A program made the position numbers and the translations under genes. A DNA stretch of 64,000 nucleotides from Pandoraea horticolens (GTDB taxonomy: Bacteria; Pseudomonadota; Gammaproteobacteria; Burkholderiales; Burkholderiaceae): positions 186,001-250,000 of the forward strand of contig NZ_CABPSM010000002.1 of assembly GCF_902459555.1 (NCBI RefSeq). Reading direction: 5' to 3'. The notes under the pieces are model-generated. The model ran no database searches. It was not told the DNA's origin and saw only the letters and a program-made list of their open reading frames with translations. How positions within the stretch are numbered: position 1 is the first letter of the stretch; the number at the start of each line of letters is the position of its first letter. Positions 52,106-64,000 of this stretch are shown here, one piece after another.

Positions 52106-55003
52106 ATGAGAGTTGTGCTGCTTGCGTGGGTCGCGGGCGTCTGGTGGCTGCAACAGGCTTCGGCCTTGCCCGGCGGGCGGGTACTCGCTACGGCCATAGG
52201 TCTCGCCGGGGGCGTATTGTTGGCGTGCGCACTGTGGGCGGTGACACGAAGCGGGCGCGCTGGCGCGGGCGCGTCGACGAACGCTAGCGGCGCTCACCCG
52301 GCACGAAGTGCTGTGTGTGCCGTTGAAGGATGGCGTAAGTGGTGTGTGGTGACGGCGCTCGCGCTGTGTGCAGCGACGCTCGGGTATTCATGGGCGGCGC
52401 TTCGGGCAGAAGTGCGATTGAGCGATCGTTTCTCCACCGTGCTTGAGGGGAAAGACCTGATGGTCGTCGGCACCGTGGCTGAACTGCCCGTGTCGGCGGG
52501 CGACGGATTGCGGTTCGCGTTCGATGTGGAACGCGCGTATCTCACAGGCGATGGGTGCGCGTTGCCAGCATCGGAGATGGCGGAGTCGATATCCGGGACG
52601 CGTGGCGAGCGACGCGATCCGAAGAGCGGAGCGGCGTCGTGCGGGCCAGTGCATGTGCCGACGCACATCGAACTGGTCTGGCCGGGGCATTCGTCTTTCG
52701 GTCGCCAGAAAGTGGTGCGAGCTGCCGACGTCGGGCAAACGCAAGGATTGCCTGCCGAGAGCGTGGGTCCGAGAGGCGTGGGACGGCTGCGGGCAGGCGA
52801 GCGATGGCAATTGCCCGTGCGATTGACGTCCCCCAGAGGCTTTGCAAACTGGCACGGATTCGACGCCGAATTGATGGCGCTTGCACGGGGCGTCCGTGCG
52901 ACAGGATATGTACGCACTTCCTATGGCGGGGGCAGGGCGTCGAAGGCAGGGGGCGCACGGCGTCTGCAATCCCGGCCGATGCCGGGATACCGTTTCGCCG
53001 CGTGGCGCGAGCGGCTGCGCGACGACTTTCGGATCGCGCTCGGGCCATCGGCGCGATATGGCGGCGTGTTGATGGCGCTTGCGCTGGGAGAGCGTGGCGA
53101 CATTGCGGACGACGACTGGCAAGTGTTTGCCGATACGGGGGTGAGTCACTTGCTGGCGATCTCGGGACTGCACGTATCGCTGGTTGCAGGGGCGTTTGCC
53201 GCGCTCATCGGAGCGCTGTGGCGTCGGGCATGCGGCAGGCATTTCGGATTGCCTCTATGGTGGCCGGCGCCGAAGGCCGCTGCGGTTGCCGGTTTGCTTG
53301 CCGCGGTGGCGTATGGGGCGGTCGCCGGGTGGGGTGTGCCGGTGCGTCGGGCCGTCGGCATGGTAGCGATTCTGGTTCTGGCGCTGCTCAATGGTCGATT
53401 CGCTGCGCCGTCTTACGTGCTGATGTGGGCGTTGGCCGTCATCGTTGCACTCGATCCTTGGGCCGTGGTCACACCGGGCCTGTGGCTCTCATTCGGCGCT
53501 GTCGCTACCCTGGTCTTGGCCGCGCGACGTCGCAACCGGTGGCGGGTAGCACGGCGGCGCGGGGCGTCTGAAGGGGCGAATGCCTCCACTATGCCCGGTG
53601 CGTTCAATGCACGGGATGCGTCGGAGGCGTCCCACCCCGCTGTTTCACCCCATGCGCCCGAAAGGCCGCTTAGCGCGCGAGGCGCGGCGAGCAGCGCGCA
53701 CAGCATCGGCGTGTTTGGCCGCTGGCGAGCCGCGGCATTTGCCTCTCTGTGGCAGGCGGCGCGCGCGCAATACGCGGTCACGATTGGACTCGTGCCGTTG
53801 ACGCTTGCGTGGTTTGGCGCGGTGCCGTTGCTGGGGCCGTTGGCGAATGCAGTCGCCATTCCGGTGATGACATTGATCGTGACGCCGCTGGCGCTGGCTA
53901 GCCTGCTCTTGCCCGCGACGTTGGCACATTGGGCATTGGCGCTGGCGCATGCGGTGGTCGTCTGGCTGGCGGATTGGCTTGGCATGCTGGCGGCATTGCC
54001 ATGGGCCGTTTGGCGTGCAGGGGTCGCCCCGCCTTGGGCGCAGGTGGCGGCGGTCGGTGGTGTGATCGCGTGCCTGATGCCGCTGCCTGTCGGAATGCAC
54101 TGCGCGAAGGCTTGGCGGGTCGGTGTTCGCTTCGCGGGTTTTGCGCTGATGGTGCCGGCATGGCTCGCTTCGTCGCCGCGCCCCGGCGCCGAGGCGTTTC
54201 GCGTCACCATGCTCGATGTCGGACAAGGCAATGCCGTGCTTGTCGAGACGGCAACGCGCACGCTGCTCTTTGACGCCGGCCCGCCGTTGGGACGGCGCAG
54301 CGATGCGGGGCGTCGCGTGATCGTCCCCTATCTCCGCGCGCAGGGTGTCGAGCGGCTCGACCGTTTCGTCGTCAGCCACGCCCACGACGATCACTTTGGC
54401 GGTGCGTTGAGTGTGTTGAGAGCGTATCCGCACGCGCAGGTATTTTCGTCGCTGCCTGCGACGCATCGGGTGCGCCGCGCTGCCGCCGCGCATCGAACTT
54501 GCCTTGCGGGACAGCAGTGGACGTGGGACGGCGTGACGTTCCGGTTTCTGCATCCGGACACTGCGACGTTGCGCGATGGCTGGGGGGGGCGCGTCGGGCC
54601 AAACGGTGTGAGTTGCGTGCTGCGCGTATCGAATGGGAAGCACAGTGCGCTACTCGCAGCGGACGCCGAAGCACCCCAGGAGCGCAGCATGCTGGCGCGC
54701 TTCGGGGCGGATTTGCGCTCGGACGTCCTGCTCGTGCCGCATCATGGGAGTTTGACCTCGTCGACGTTTGCATTCGTGGAGGCGGTGTCGCCGGACCATG
54801 TGGTGTTTCAAACGGGCTATCGGAATCGCTTCGGGCATCCGAGGCCAGTTGTGGTTGCGCGCTATCGGGCGGCAGGCGCTCGGATTTGGCAAACGGTGGC
54901 GCACGGAGGCGTTCGGTTCTCGATCACCGGAGATGGGATCGAGGTACTGTCCTACCGTGAGCAATGCCGGCGATACTGGCACGCCGCTGAGCCGGACGTG
55001 TAG
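52106..55003 (+). CDS. comEC: DNA internalisation protein ComEC/Rec2
   Basis: This 965-residue protein forms the inner-membrane channel for single-stranded DNA uptake in natural transformation. The N-terminal OB/DUF4131 region (about residues 1-290) contains membrane segments and a soluble insert; the Competence domain begins near LGERGDIADDDWQVFADTGVSHLLAISGLHVSLVAG; a metallo-beta-lactamase-like domain closes it, with HAHDDH (VSHAHDDHFGGA) and LLVPHHGS. A 55-residue low-complexity loop (about 490-545) splits two membrane helices. It starts 44 bases after tatD. Confidence 0.93.
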   Translation: MRVVLLAWVAGVWWLQQASALPGGRVLATAIGLAGGVLLACALWAVTRSGRAGAGASTNASGAHPARSAVCAVEGWRKWCVVTALALCAATLGYSWAALRAEVRLSDRFSTVLEGKDLMVVGTVAELPVSAGDGLRFAFDVERAYLTGDGCALPASEMAESISGTRGERRDPKSGAASCGPVHVPTHIELVWPGHSSFGRQKVVRAADVGQTQGLPAESVGPRGVGRLRAGERWQLPVRLTSPRGFANWHGFDAELMALARGVRATGYVRTSYGGGRASKAGGARRLQSRPMPGYRFAAWRERLRDDFRIALGPSARYGGVLMALALGERGDIADDDWQVFADTGVSHLLAISGLHVSLVAGAFAALIGALWRRACGRHFGLPLWWPAPKAAAVAGLLAAVAYGAVAGWGVPVRRAVGMVAILVLALLNGRFAAPSYVLMWALAVIVALDPWAVVTPGLWLSFGAVATLVLAARRRNRWRVARRRGASEGANASTMPGAFNARDASEASHPAVSPHAPERPLSARGAASSAHSIGVFGRWRAAAFASLWQAARAQYAVTIGLVPLTLAWFGAVPLLGPLANAVAIPVMTLIVTPLALASLLLPATLAHWALALAHAVVVWLADWLGMLAALPWAVWRAGVAPPWAQVAAVGGVIACLMPLPVGMHCAKAWRVGVRFAGFALMVPAWLASSPRPGAEAFRVTMLDVGQGNAVLVETATRTLLFDAGPPLGRRSDAGRRVIVPYLRAQGVERLDRFVVSHAHDDHFGGALSVLRAYPHAQVFSSLPATHRVRRAAAAHRTCLAGQQWTWDGVTFRFLHPDTATLRDGWGGRVGPNGVSCVLRVSNGKHSALLAADAEAPQERSMLARFGADLRSDVLLVPHHGSLTSSTFAFVEAVSPDHVVFQTGYRNRFGHPRPVVVARYRAAGARIWQTVAHGGVRFSITGDGIEVLSYREQCRRYWHAAEPDV

Positions 55004-55265
55004 GGGCGGTGCCTGACAGCGCGGGGGTGGGAACGTGGCGGCAGTCCGGCCCAGGTTTCGCGATTCGACTGAAACCTCTATCGGCACTCGACGGACGGTT
55101 CGCTAGAATGGTTCGGCAAGTGCCAGACGGCCGGGTTGCCCGACAGTGGATTCGGGTAGGTGAACTGAGCGGGCAGGGCGAAGGCGGCGAAGCCGCGGGG
55201 TAGCGTCGCGCAGTCCAACGCCGGTGAAATTCCCATCGGACCGGCCTGGCAACATGAAGAATTCC

Positions 55266-56096
55266 ATGACAAGAGAGATCATCCATTTTTCGCACGGCAA
55301 TGGCTTCCCCGCTGGCGTCTATCGCAAGATGCTCGGCGCGTTGGCCGACGAGTACGACGTGTGTGCCATCGACCGTATCGGTCACGACCCACGCTATCCG
55401 GTCACGCCTGGCTGGCGCTATTTGCGCAACGAGTTGGTCGACACGCTCGAGCGCGAATATCTCGGGGAGCCGGTCTGGCTCGTCGGACATTCACTCGGCG
55501 GTTTCCTGAGTCTCATGGCTGCGCTCAAGGCGCCACAGTGCGTACGGGGCGTGGTGATGATCGACTCCCCTATCGTTACGCCGGGGTGGCGCATGCAAAT
55601 GCTGCGGCTGGGGATGCTCACCGGGCTTTACGAACGGCTGTCGCCTGCCGGCGTGACCAAGCGGCGCCGCGATCGCTGGCCCGACTGGGAGGCGGCATGG
55701 CGGCATTTCGCCAGCAAGCCGGTGTTCGCCAGTTGGGATCAGGATGTGCTGCGTGACTACATCGATTGCGGCACGTTGCCGACGGGGGAGGGCGAGGCCC
55801 GGCGTTTGGCATTCGCCCGCGAAATCGAATATCGAATCTATCTGACGCTGCCGCCGCGGCTCGCCGTAAGGGCCATGCGCGGCGTACCGGTGCCGGTCGG
55901 TTTTCTGGCAGGTACTGAATCGCGCGAGTTGCGGCAGGCGGGAATCGGGGCGACGCGCCGCATCGTGGGCACCCATTTCCGCTATGTCCACGGCACCCAT
56001 CTCTTTCCGATGGAGCACCCGCTGGAGACCGCCGCGGCGGTGCGCGACATGCTCGCGGAACTGCGCGGCGAGCACCGGCATCCGCTCGCGGCATGA
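55266..56096 (+). CDS. Alpha/beta-fold hydrolase
   Basis: This 276-residue protein begins with IIHFSHGNGFPAGVYRKML, the oxyanion HG region, and has the nucleophile elbow GHSLGG (about residues 74-79). The Asp is probably in GFLAGTESRE's vicinity or just after, and the His is in HLFPMEHP near residue 250. No signal peptide. Substrate unknown. Three in-frame starts exist (55224 GTG, 55254 ATG, 55266 ATG); the last is preferred because AAGAA precedes it and it begins directly at the fold. Confidence 0.83.
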   Translation: MTREIIHFSHGNGFPAGVYRKMLGALADEYDVCAIDRIGHDPRYPVTPGWRYLRNELVDTLEREYLGEPVWLVGHSLGGFLSLMAALKAPQCVRGVVMIDSPIVTPGWRMQMLRLGMLTGLYERLSPAGVTKRRRDRWPDWEAAWRHFASKPVFASWDQDVLRDYIDCGTLPTGEGEARRLAFAREIEYRIYLTLPPRLAVRAMRGVPVPVGFLAGTESRELRQAGIGATRRIVGTHFRYVHGTHLFPMEHPLETAAAVRDMLAELRGEHRHPLAA

Positions 56097-56128
56097 GACT
56101 TGTGCGGGTGGCCCGCGCCCGACGATAG

Positions 56129-57934
<1,806 letters not shown>

Positions 57935-57970
57935 GACTGAGCTGCCGCGAGCGAGAGACAAGGAGTTCCC

Positions 57971-58825
57971 ATGAAACTGTGCGGTTTCGACGTTGGCCTG
58001 GATAAGCCATTTTTCCTGATCGCAGGCACCTGCGTCGTCGAGTCGGAGCAAATGACCATCGACGTCGCGGGGCAGCTCAAGGAAATGACAAGCGCGCTTG
58101 GCATCCCGTTCATCTACAAGTCGTCGTTCGACAAGGCGAATCGCAGCTCGGGCAAGTCGTATCGCGGCCCTGGGCGCGAGGCTGGTCTGAAGATTCTCGA
58201 GGAAGTGCGCCGTCAACTCGGCGTGCCGGTGCTGACCGATGTGCATACCGAAGAAGACGTGGCCGTGGCCGCGCCCATCGTCGATGTGCTGCAAACACCT
58301 GCGTTCCTGTGCCGTCAGACCGATTTCATCCGTGCCTGCGCTCAGTCCGGCAAGCCGGTGAACATCAAGAAGGGGCAGTTTCTCGCACCGCACGACATGA
58401 TCAACGTCATCGACAAGGCCCGTGACGCCGCGCGCGAAGCCGGTCTGCCCGATGACGTGTTCATGGCTTGCGAGCGAGGTGTCTCGTTCGGCTACAACAA
58501 TCTGGTTTCGGACATGCGCTCGCTCGCGATCATGCGCGAGACCGGGGCGCCGGTCGTGTTCGATGCAACGCATTCAGTACAACTGCCGGGCGGTCAAGGC
58601 ACCAGTTCGGGCGGTCAGCGCGAGTTCGTGCCGGTGCTGTCGCGCGCGGCCGTGGCCGTGGGCGTGTCGGGCCTGTTCATGGAAACACACCCGGACCCGG
58701 CCTGCGCCCTCTCGGACGGCCCCAACGCCGTGCCGCTCGGACGCATGCGAGAACTGCTCACTACGCTCAAGACCATTGACGCGGCAGTGAAGCAGGGTGA
58801 GTTCCTGGAAAATAATTTCAACTGA
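57971..58825 (+). CDS. kdsA: KDO-8-phosphate synthase, metal-dependent type
   Basis: This 284-residue TIM-barrel enzyme condenses PEP with arabinose-5-phosphate to KDO-8-P for lipopolysaccharide. The FDKANRSS and CRQTDF substrate motifs are present. A Cys occurs at the metal-ligand position (Cys21 in IAGTCVVES) where E. coli KdsA has Asn; the other expected ligands are His201, Glu238 and Asp249. This indicates the metal-requiring class, as in Aquifex. AAGGAG precedes the ATG. It is co-transcribed with pyrG. Confidence 0.96.
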   Translation: MKLCGFDVGLDKPFFLIAGTCVVESEQMTIDVAGQLKEMTSALGIPFIYKSSFDKANRSSGKSYRGPGREAGLKILEEVRRQLGVPVLTDVHTEEDVAVAAPIVDVLQTPAFLCRQTDFIRACAQSGKPVNIKKGQFLAPHDMINVIDKARDAAREAGLPDDVFMACERGVSFGYNNLVSDMRSLAIMRETGAPVVFDATHSVQLPGGQGTSSGGQREFVPVLSRAAVAVGVSGLFMETHPDPACALSDGPNAVPLGRMRELLTTLKTIDAAVKQGEFLENNFN

Positions 58826-60496
<1,671 letters not shown>

Positions 60497-60569
60497 TTCC
60501 GTTTCCCCGGGAAGCTGAGCCACGACGCCGGTCGAGACGCACTTCCCGGAATTCTTGCCAGGCGAAAGC

Positions 60570-61001
60570 ATGCGAATGGTGACCTTGGTACTGGTGCTGC
60601 TTCTGGCGGCGATCCAGTATCCGCTCTGGTTCGGCCACGGTGGTTGGTTATACGTGCACGAACTGCGCGACGAGTTGAGCGCCGAACAGCAAAAGAACGA
60701 GCAGTTGAAGGAACGTAACGATCGCCTTGCCGGTGAAGTGCAGGATCTGCAGGAAGGCACGGCAGCGATCGAGGAACGCGCTCGTTTCGAGCTGGGCATG
60801 GTCAAGGACGGCGAAGTGTTCGTGCAGTTCGTCGCACCTGACGGCACCGGTGGTCCGCAGGCGGCATCCGGCGCCGAGGCACCGCGCGTGTCGTCGACCG
60901 AACCGGCGCACAAGTCGGTCGCGGCTGCCCCGCCTGCCGCTACGCCATCGTCGCAAACGAAAGGTAAGGCGCAGTCAGCGCACAAGACTCAGCATCACTG
61001 A
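60570..61001 (+). CDS. ftsB: Cell division protein FtsB
   Basis: This 143-residue bitopic protein has an N-terminal helix ([20 protein letters not shown], about 3-22) followed by a coiled coil ([27 protein letters not shown], 35-61) and the conserved [16 protein letters not shown]. FtsB joins FtsL and FtsQ at the septum. Its Ala/Ser-rich C-terminal tail (95-143) is longer than in E. coli. eno-ftsB linkage is typical. A terminator follows. Confidence 0.94.
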   Translation: MRMVTLVLVLLLAAIQYPLWFGHGGWLYVHELRDELSAEQQKNEQLKERNDRLAGEVQDLQEGTAAIEERARFELGMVKDGEVFVQFVAPDGTGGPQAASGAEAPRVSSTEPAHKSVAAAPPAATPSSQTKGKAQSAHKTQHH

Positions 61002-61034
61002 TCGCCGCTGGCATGACGTGCGGACGGTAAAACG

Positions 61035-61065
61035 AAAAGGCGTTCCCTCGGGAACGCCTTTTTTA
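61035..61065. terminator. Bidirectional intrinsic terminator after ftsB
   Basis: AAAAGGCGTTCC / GGAACGCCTTTT stem with CTCG loop and a T6 run on the plus strand. Confidence 0.92.
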
Positions 61066-61084
61066 TTTCATGCCACCGTGTCGC

Positions 61085-61502
61085 TCAGAAGCCGATACCG
61101 ATGCCAACCGAAGAGCGCGGGCCATACCATCCGGGGCCATACCAGTTGGGGCCGTACCATCCAGGGCTTCCCCAGCCGCCGTAGAAGTAGGCGTTGCTGT
61201 TGTAGCTGCGTATGGCGTCGTCAAACGCACGCTGTGCGCGTTCGCGCTCGATGGCCGTTTCCTGCTCATCGTAGATGCGCTTGTTCAGGCGTGTCAGGTC
61301 TTGTTTCTGCGCTTCGGTCAATGCGGGGGCGTCTTGCCGCCTGCGGAAGACGAGCCGCCGGCGCGTCGGGGGGCGGAATTTGCAACGGAGCACAGCCGGC
61401 GACGAGCATCAGCGCCCATGCGCCGAGTGCGCCGGTGACTGACTGAACTCGCCGGACGCGTAGCGAATCGGCGGCGTGTGCGTTGGGAGCGAGTCGCGAC
61501 AT
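61085..61502 (-). pseudogene. Frameshifted lipoprotein gene with GWYGP repeats
   Basis: Two overlapping frames make one plausible protein. The upstream frame (from 61502) encodes a lipoprotein signal with lipobox VAGC (residues 34-37) and then a Pro/Arg-rich stretch that stops early. The downstream frame (to 61085) encodes ALTEAQKQDLTRLNKRIYDEQ, a charged helix, and a glycine/aromatic tail with GWYGP repeats. Deleting one C from either a five-C run (61325-61329, read as G on the plus strand) or a six-C run (61368-61373) joins them into about 140 residues. It is either a recent mutation, a slippage-controlled gene or a sequencing error. Confidence 0.65.
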
Positions 61503-61616
61503 GAACGAATCCCCGTGGATTGGCAGCGCTGCAGTGAGGCCGAATGCCTCACGCTATGTCATGACGTGAGATTCGCCAGCGCGCGGGTCGTTCCGCGCCG
61601 GCGATCTCATTGCCTT

Positions 61617-62552
61617 TCAATGCTGCACGGACGGTGCGGTGTGCGACTGCTCGGCAAAAAGCTGCGCCGCATCCACCTTGTCGAAATGGTAGGTCTGGCG
61701 GCAGAACTCGCACGCCACTTCGACGTTCGGACGCTCGTCGAACACGCTCATGACCTCCGCCTCGCCTAGCGTACGCAGCATGTTGGCGACCCGCTCACGC
61801 GAACAAGTGCAGCGAAACGACGCGACTTGCGGCTCGAATACACGTACCGTTTCTTCCCAGAACAGGCGATGCAGCAGCGTTTCACGATCGGTACTCAGCA
61901 TTTCGTCGCGCTTGAGTGTGTTACCCAACTGACAGACACGATTCCAGGTGTCCTCATCGAACTCAGAGGCTAGCTCGGCGCCGGCCCCTGCCGTACCGCC
62001 ATGCCCGGGCAGCTTTTGCAACAGGATACCGACCGTGTGGTTGTCGTCCGATGCCAGCCACAGGCGCGTGTCGAGTTGCTCCGAATGGTGCATGTAGTGC
62101 TCGAGTACCGATGCCATGTCGGGCAGGGGGCCATGTTCGTCGGACAGCGGCACGATGCCTTGGTATGGCTGCTGGCCCGGTTGCTTGACGCGGGGGTCGA
62201 GCGTGATGGCGAAGTGCGCGCGGCCGTTGACGTTGACGAGCGACTTGAGCGTCGCATCCTCGGGAATCTCACCGCTGTACTTCGCCGTGGCGCGCATCGT
62301 CAGGTCGGCGTTGCATTCGACCACGATCATGGTGACGGGGCCGTCGCCGTGCAATTGCAGAATCAGGGCGCCGTCGAATTTGACGTTGGCCGTGAGCAGT
62401 GCTGCGGCGGCCATCATTTCACCGAGCAGATGGCGTATCGGCAGCGGATAGTCATGGCGCTCCAGCACCGCGCGCCAGGTGGCGTCGAGGCTGACGTACT
62501 CGCCGCGCACCGGGGCGGCGTCGAACATGAATTTCTGAAGTTGATCGGACAC
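61617..62552 (-). CDS. hslO: Redox-regulated chaperone Hsp33
   Basis: This 311-residue holdase is activated by oxidation. The C-terminal zinc site is intact: Cys248, Cys250, Cys281 and Cys284 (RCTCSRE and CEFCRQ). The body contains LPIRHLLGEMMAAAALL and LQLHGDGPVTMIVVEC. The start is a GTG at 62552 (VSDQLQKFMFD) with AGGAA upstream; an ATG start further up would add 24 residues without a family match. It is transcribed away from the gamma-carbonic-anhydrase gene end, on the same strand. Confidence 0.94.
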   Translation of the reverse strand: MSDQLQKFMFDAAPVRGEYVSLDATWRAVLERHDYPLPIRHLLGEMMAAAALLTANVKFDGALILQLHGDGPVTMIVVECNADLTMRATAKYSGEIPEDATLKSLVNVNGRAHFAITLDPRVKQPGQQPYQGIVPLSDEHGPLPDMASVLEHYMHHSEQLDTRLWLASDDNHTVGILLQKLPGHGGTAGAGAELASEFDEDTWNRVCQLGNTLKRDEMLSTDRETLLHRLFWEETVRVFEPQVASFRCTCSRERVANMLRTLGEAEVMSVFDERPNVEVACEFCRQTYHFDKVDAAQLFAEQSHTAPSVQH

Positions 62553-62765
62553 GGTTGAATTCCTGAAAAATGCGGCAACGGCGGTCAATGTGGCGAGCGG
62601 CGGTGTAGGAAACAAAAACCGCACAAACGGGCCAGATGTCGCACAAAAGCCGGTGATTAGCGCGTCAATGTTGCGTTATTTGGGGGCGCGCACCGCATTT
62701 TCAACACGCCGGCAGCGCAGGCCCGTGCGCCGGTCTGCCGACGCGCGTTGCCGCCGATGGTTCGC

Positions 62766-63290
62766 TCAGCCGATACGCACCAGTTGTTCCTTGAAGACCT
62801 GACGGCGTGTCGCGTAGACATCCGCGTTGCGCTTCAGGTTGGCGACTTCTTCGTCGGTCAGTTCGCGTACGACCTTGGCGGGCACGCCCAGAATCAGGGA
62901 GCGGTCGGGAAAGGTCTTGCGTTCGGTGACCAGCGCCCCTGCGCCCACCAGGCTGTCGCGGCCGATGACCGCGCCATTGAGCAGCACGGCCTGAATGCCG
63001 ATCAGCGAGTTCTCGCCCACCGTACAGCCGTGCAGCATCGCTTGATGGCCGACGCTTACGCCGTTGGCCAGCGTGAGCGGATAGCCCGGGTCGGCATGCA
63101 GGACGGCACCTTCCTGTACGTTCGTGCCCACACCGACCTTGATCGGCTCGTTGTCGCCGCGGATCGCCACCCCCGGCCAAACGCTGCTGTTCTCGGCGAG
63201 GATCACCTCGCCAATGATGGTGGCAGTGTCGGCCACGAAAGCACTCTCGTGGATCTGCGGGGTCTTGTCTCCAAGTTTATAGATCGGCAT
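62766..63290 (-). CDS. Gamma-carbonic anhydrase family protein (YrdA/PaaY type)
   Basis: This 174-residue left-handed beta-helix protein is built from hexapeptide repeats (IIGEVILAENSSVWPGVAIRGD and on). Metal-ligand histidines appear at His65 (LHADPG), His82 (GHQAML) and His87 (LHGCTVG). A C-terminal helix ends it. Family members include gamma-carbonic anhydrases and thioesterase-like PaaY; true carbonic anhydrase activity is often lacking in YrdA types. It is divergent from the DUF455 gene by 49 bases. Confidence 0.9.
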   Translation of the reverse strand: MPIYKLGDKTPQIHESAFVADTATIIGEVILAENSSVWPGVAIRGDNEPIKVGVGTNVQEGAVLHADPGYPLTLANGVSVGHQAMLHGCTVGENSLIGIQAVLLNGAVIGRDSLVGAGALVTERKTFPDRSLILGVPAKVVRELTDEEVANLKRNADVYATRRQVFKEQLVRIG

Positions 63291-63339
63291 AGCGGCTTCG
63301 GTTCGCGGTTAAAATCGACGAAATAGCTATTGTAACGTC

Positions 63340-64000
63340 ATGGCCGATTTCACTCCCGTGCCCGGCGGCGATGCTGCCCGCAACGCCTTTTCCGGCAGTT
63401 CCATCCAATACTCCCCGTCTGGCGACACCTTCGTCGTGCCCGGTTGTGCCCGCGAGCGCGCGCTCGGGCTTCTGCGCCTGTGCGATCCGTATGAGAAGGC
63501 TGAGGGCGTGGCGGCGCTTCGCGATGCAGTGCGCGAAGGCGCCGTGCACTGGCTCCCAGAACGGCGCTTCGATGCGGCTGAAGCCGCTGAAGTGAACGGG
63601 GGGACAGGGTCGTCCGATCCGGCTGGCGAAGCCGAAGCGCGCGATGCGGGCATTCCGGGACGTCCGGCATTGCCGCAGTTGGTGTCTCCGCGAGAACTGA
63701 AGCACCGCGCTGTCACGTCGGTGGAAGGGCGCGCCGCATTGCTGCACGCGCTCGCCCATATCGAATTCAACGCGATCAATCTCGCGCTCGACGCCCTATG
63801 GCGCTTCGATGGCCTGCCTGCCGCGTATTACGACGACTGGCTGCGGGTCGCCGCGGAGGAAGCGTATCACTTCACGCTGCTCTCGACGCATCTGAAATCG
63901 TTGGGCGATGCCTACGCCTACGGATGCTTCCCGGCGCACGACGGTCTGTGGGAGATGGCGCGCAGGACGTCCGGTGACTGGCTGGCGCGCCTTGCCCTGG
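63340..64000 (+). CDS. DUF455 ferritin-like protein, 5' part (runs off window)
   Basis: From the ATG at 63340 the frame stays open to the last base (220 codons). It matches DUF455 (COG2833-type): a variable Ala/Gly-rich lead to residue 110, then a ferritin-like helical part with HALAHIEFNAINLALDALWRF (137-157) and VAAEEAYHFTLLSTHLKSLG (170-189). The HxE and EExxH pattern (His140, Glu142, Glu173, His177) is that of a di-iron carboxylate protein. The function is not established. The end is missing because the window stops. Confidence 0.85.
   Translation, partial: MADFTPVPGGDAARNAFSGSSIQYSPSGDTFVVPGCARERALGLLRLCDPYEKAEGVAALRDAVREGAVHWLPERRFDAAEAAEVNGGTGSSDPAGEAEARDAGIPGRPALPQLVSPRELKHRAVTSVEGRAALLHALAHIEFNAINLALDALWRFDGLPAAYYDDWLRVAAEEAYHFTLLSTHLKSLGDAYAYGCFPAHDGLWEMARRTSGDWLARLAL

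Overview
The window reads as a stretch of the main chromosome of a beta-proteobacterium in the Burkholderiales, most likely Burkholderiaceae, with Pandoraea as my best guess. The basis is the high G+C content, strong third-position GC bias, the gene orders (iscRSUA-hscBA-fdx-iscX; pyrG-kdsA-eno-ftsB; recJ, prfB and lysS close together; lolC-lolD-tatD-comEC) and lineage-typical families (DUF1841, DUF2917, DUF3565, the Gcr-type membrane protein, the intracellular PHB depolymerase). I see no phage, insertion sequence, CRISPR array, rRNA or tRNA. Genus assignment is inference.

Layout. 1-8 kb: 3' end of parC, a small CopD-like membrane protein, a LysR regulator facing an MFS exporter, an aminotransferase with ridA, and a minus-strand run of DUF2917, VOC and EamA genes. 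8.2-14.3 kb: a MocR-type (GntR plus aminotransferase) regulator with repeated operator-like boxes, htpG behind a good sigma-32-like promoter, ubiC, a hypoxanthine-DNA glycosylase-type gene and a spermidine-synthase-like gene. 14.3-19.3 kb: a small DUF2322-like gene, benE preceded by a (GTT)13 microsatellite, a VWA/MoxR pair, and two small secreted c-type cytochromes. 19.4-29.8 kb: DUF1841, an EamA exporter, a nitroreductase, nth with an orphan rsxB, a TetR regulator, phaZ, an aromatic/aspartate aminotransferase, uvrB and a low-molecular-weight phosphatase. 30-38.4 kb: the large Gcr-type membrane protein, then the complete ISC iron-sulfur assembly locus, which has IscR-type boxes at its head and a strong internal terminator between its two halves. 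38.4-41.4 kb: the most accessory-looking part, with a glycine-zipper envelope protein, a possible 33-residue membrane peptide, a YtpQ/DUF1444-like protein and an unrecognised 328-residue protein preceded by a perfect dyad. 41.4-50 kb: lysS, an Ivy-type lysozyme inhibitor wedged between lysS and prfB, prfB with its programmed frameshift, a LysR regulator, recJ and an RpfE-like gene. 49-64 kb: lolC/lolD with a single permease, tatD, comEC, an alpha/beta hydrolase, pyrG, kdsA, eno, ftsB, a frameshifted lipoprotein, hslO, a gamma-carbonic anhydrase and the start of a DUF455 gene.

How the genes work together. Most are housekeeping: topoisomerase IV, DNA repair (nth, uvrB, recJ, the glycosylase), protein quality control (htpG, hslO, ridA), iron-sulfur biogenesis (whose products feed Nth, RsxB and IscR), translation (lysS, prfB), lipoprotein export (lolCD), LPS precursor synthesis (kdsA), CTP synthesis (pyrG), glycolysis (eno) and septum formation (ftsB). 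The regulatory signals I trust most are the IscR boxes, the prfB frameshift site, the htpG heat-shock promoter, the MocR-type repeats, the LysR-type dyad at 45 kb and about a dozen hairpin-plus-U-tract terminators. I did not find a clearly new multigene system. The best candidates for something undescribed are the 39.2-41.4 kb block, the membrane protein customarily named site-specific recombinase, and the internal terminator of the isc locus.
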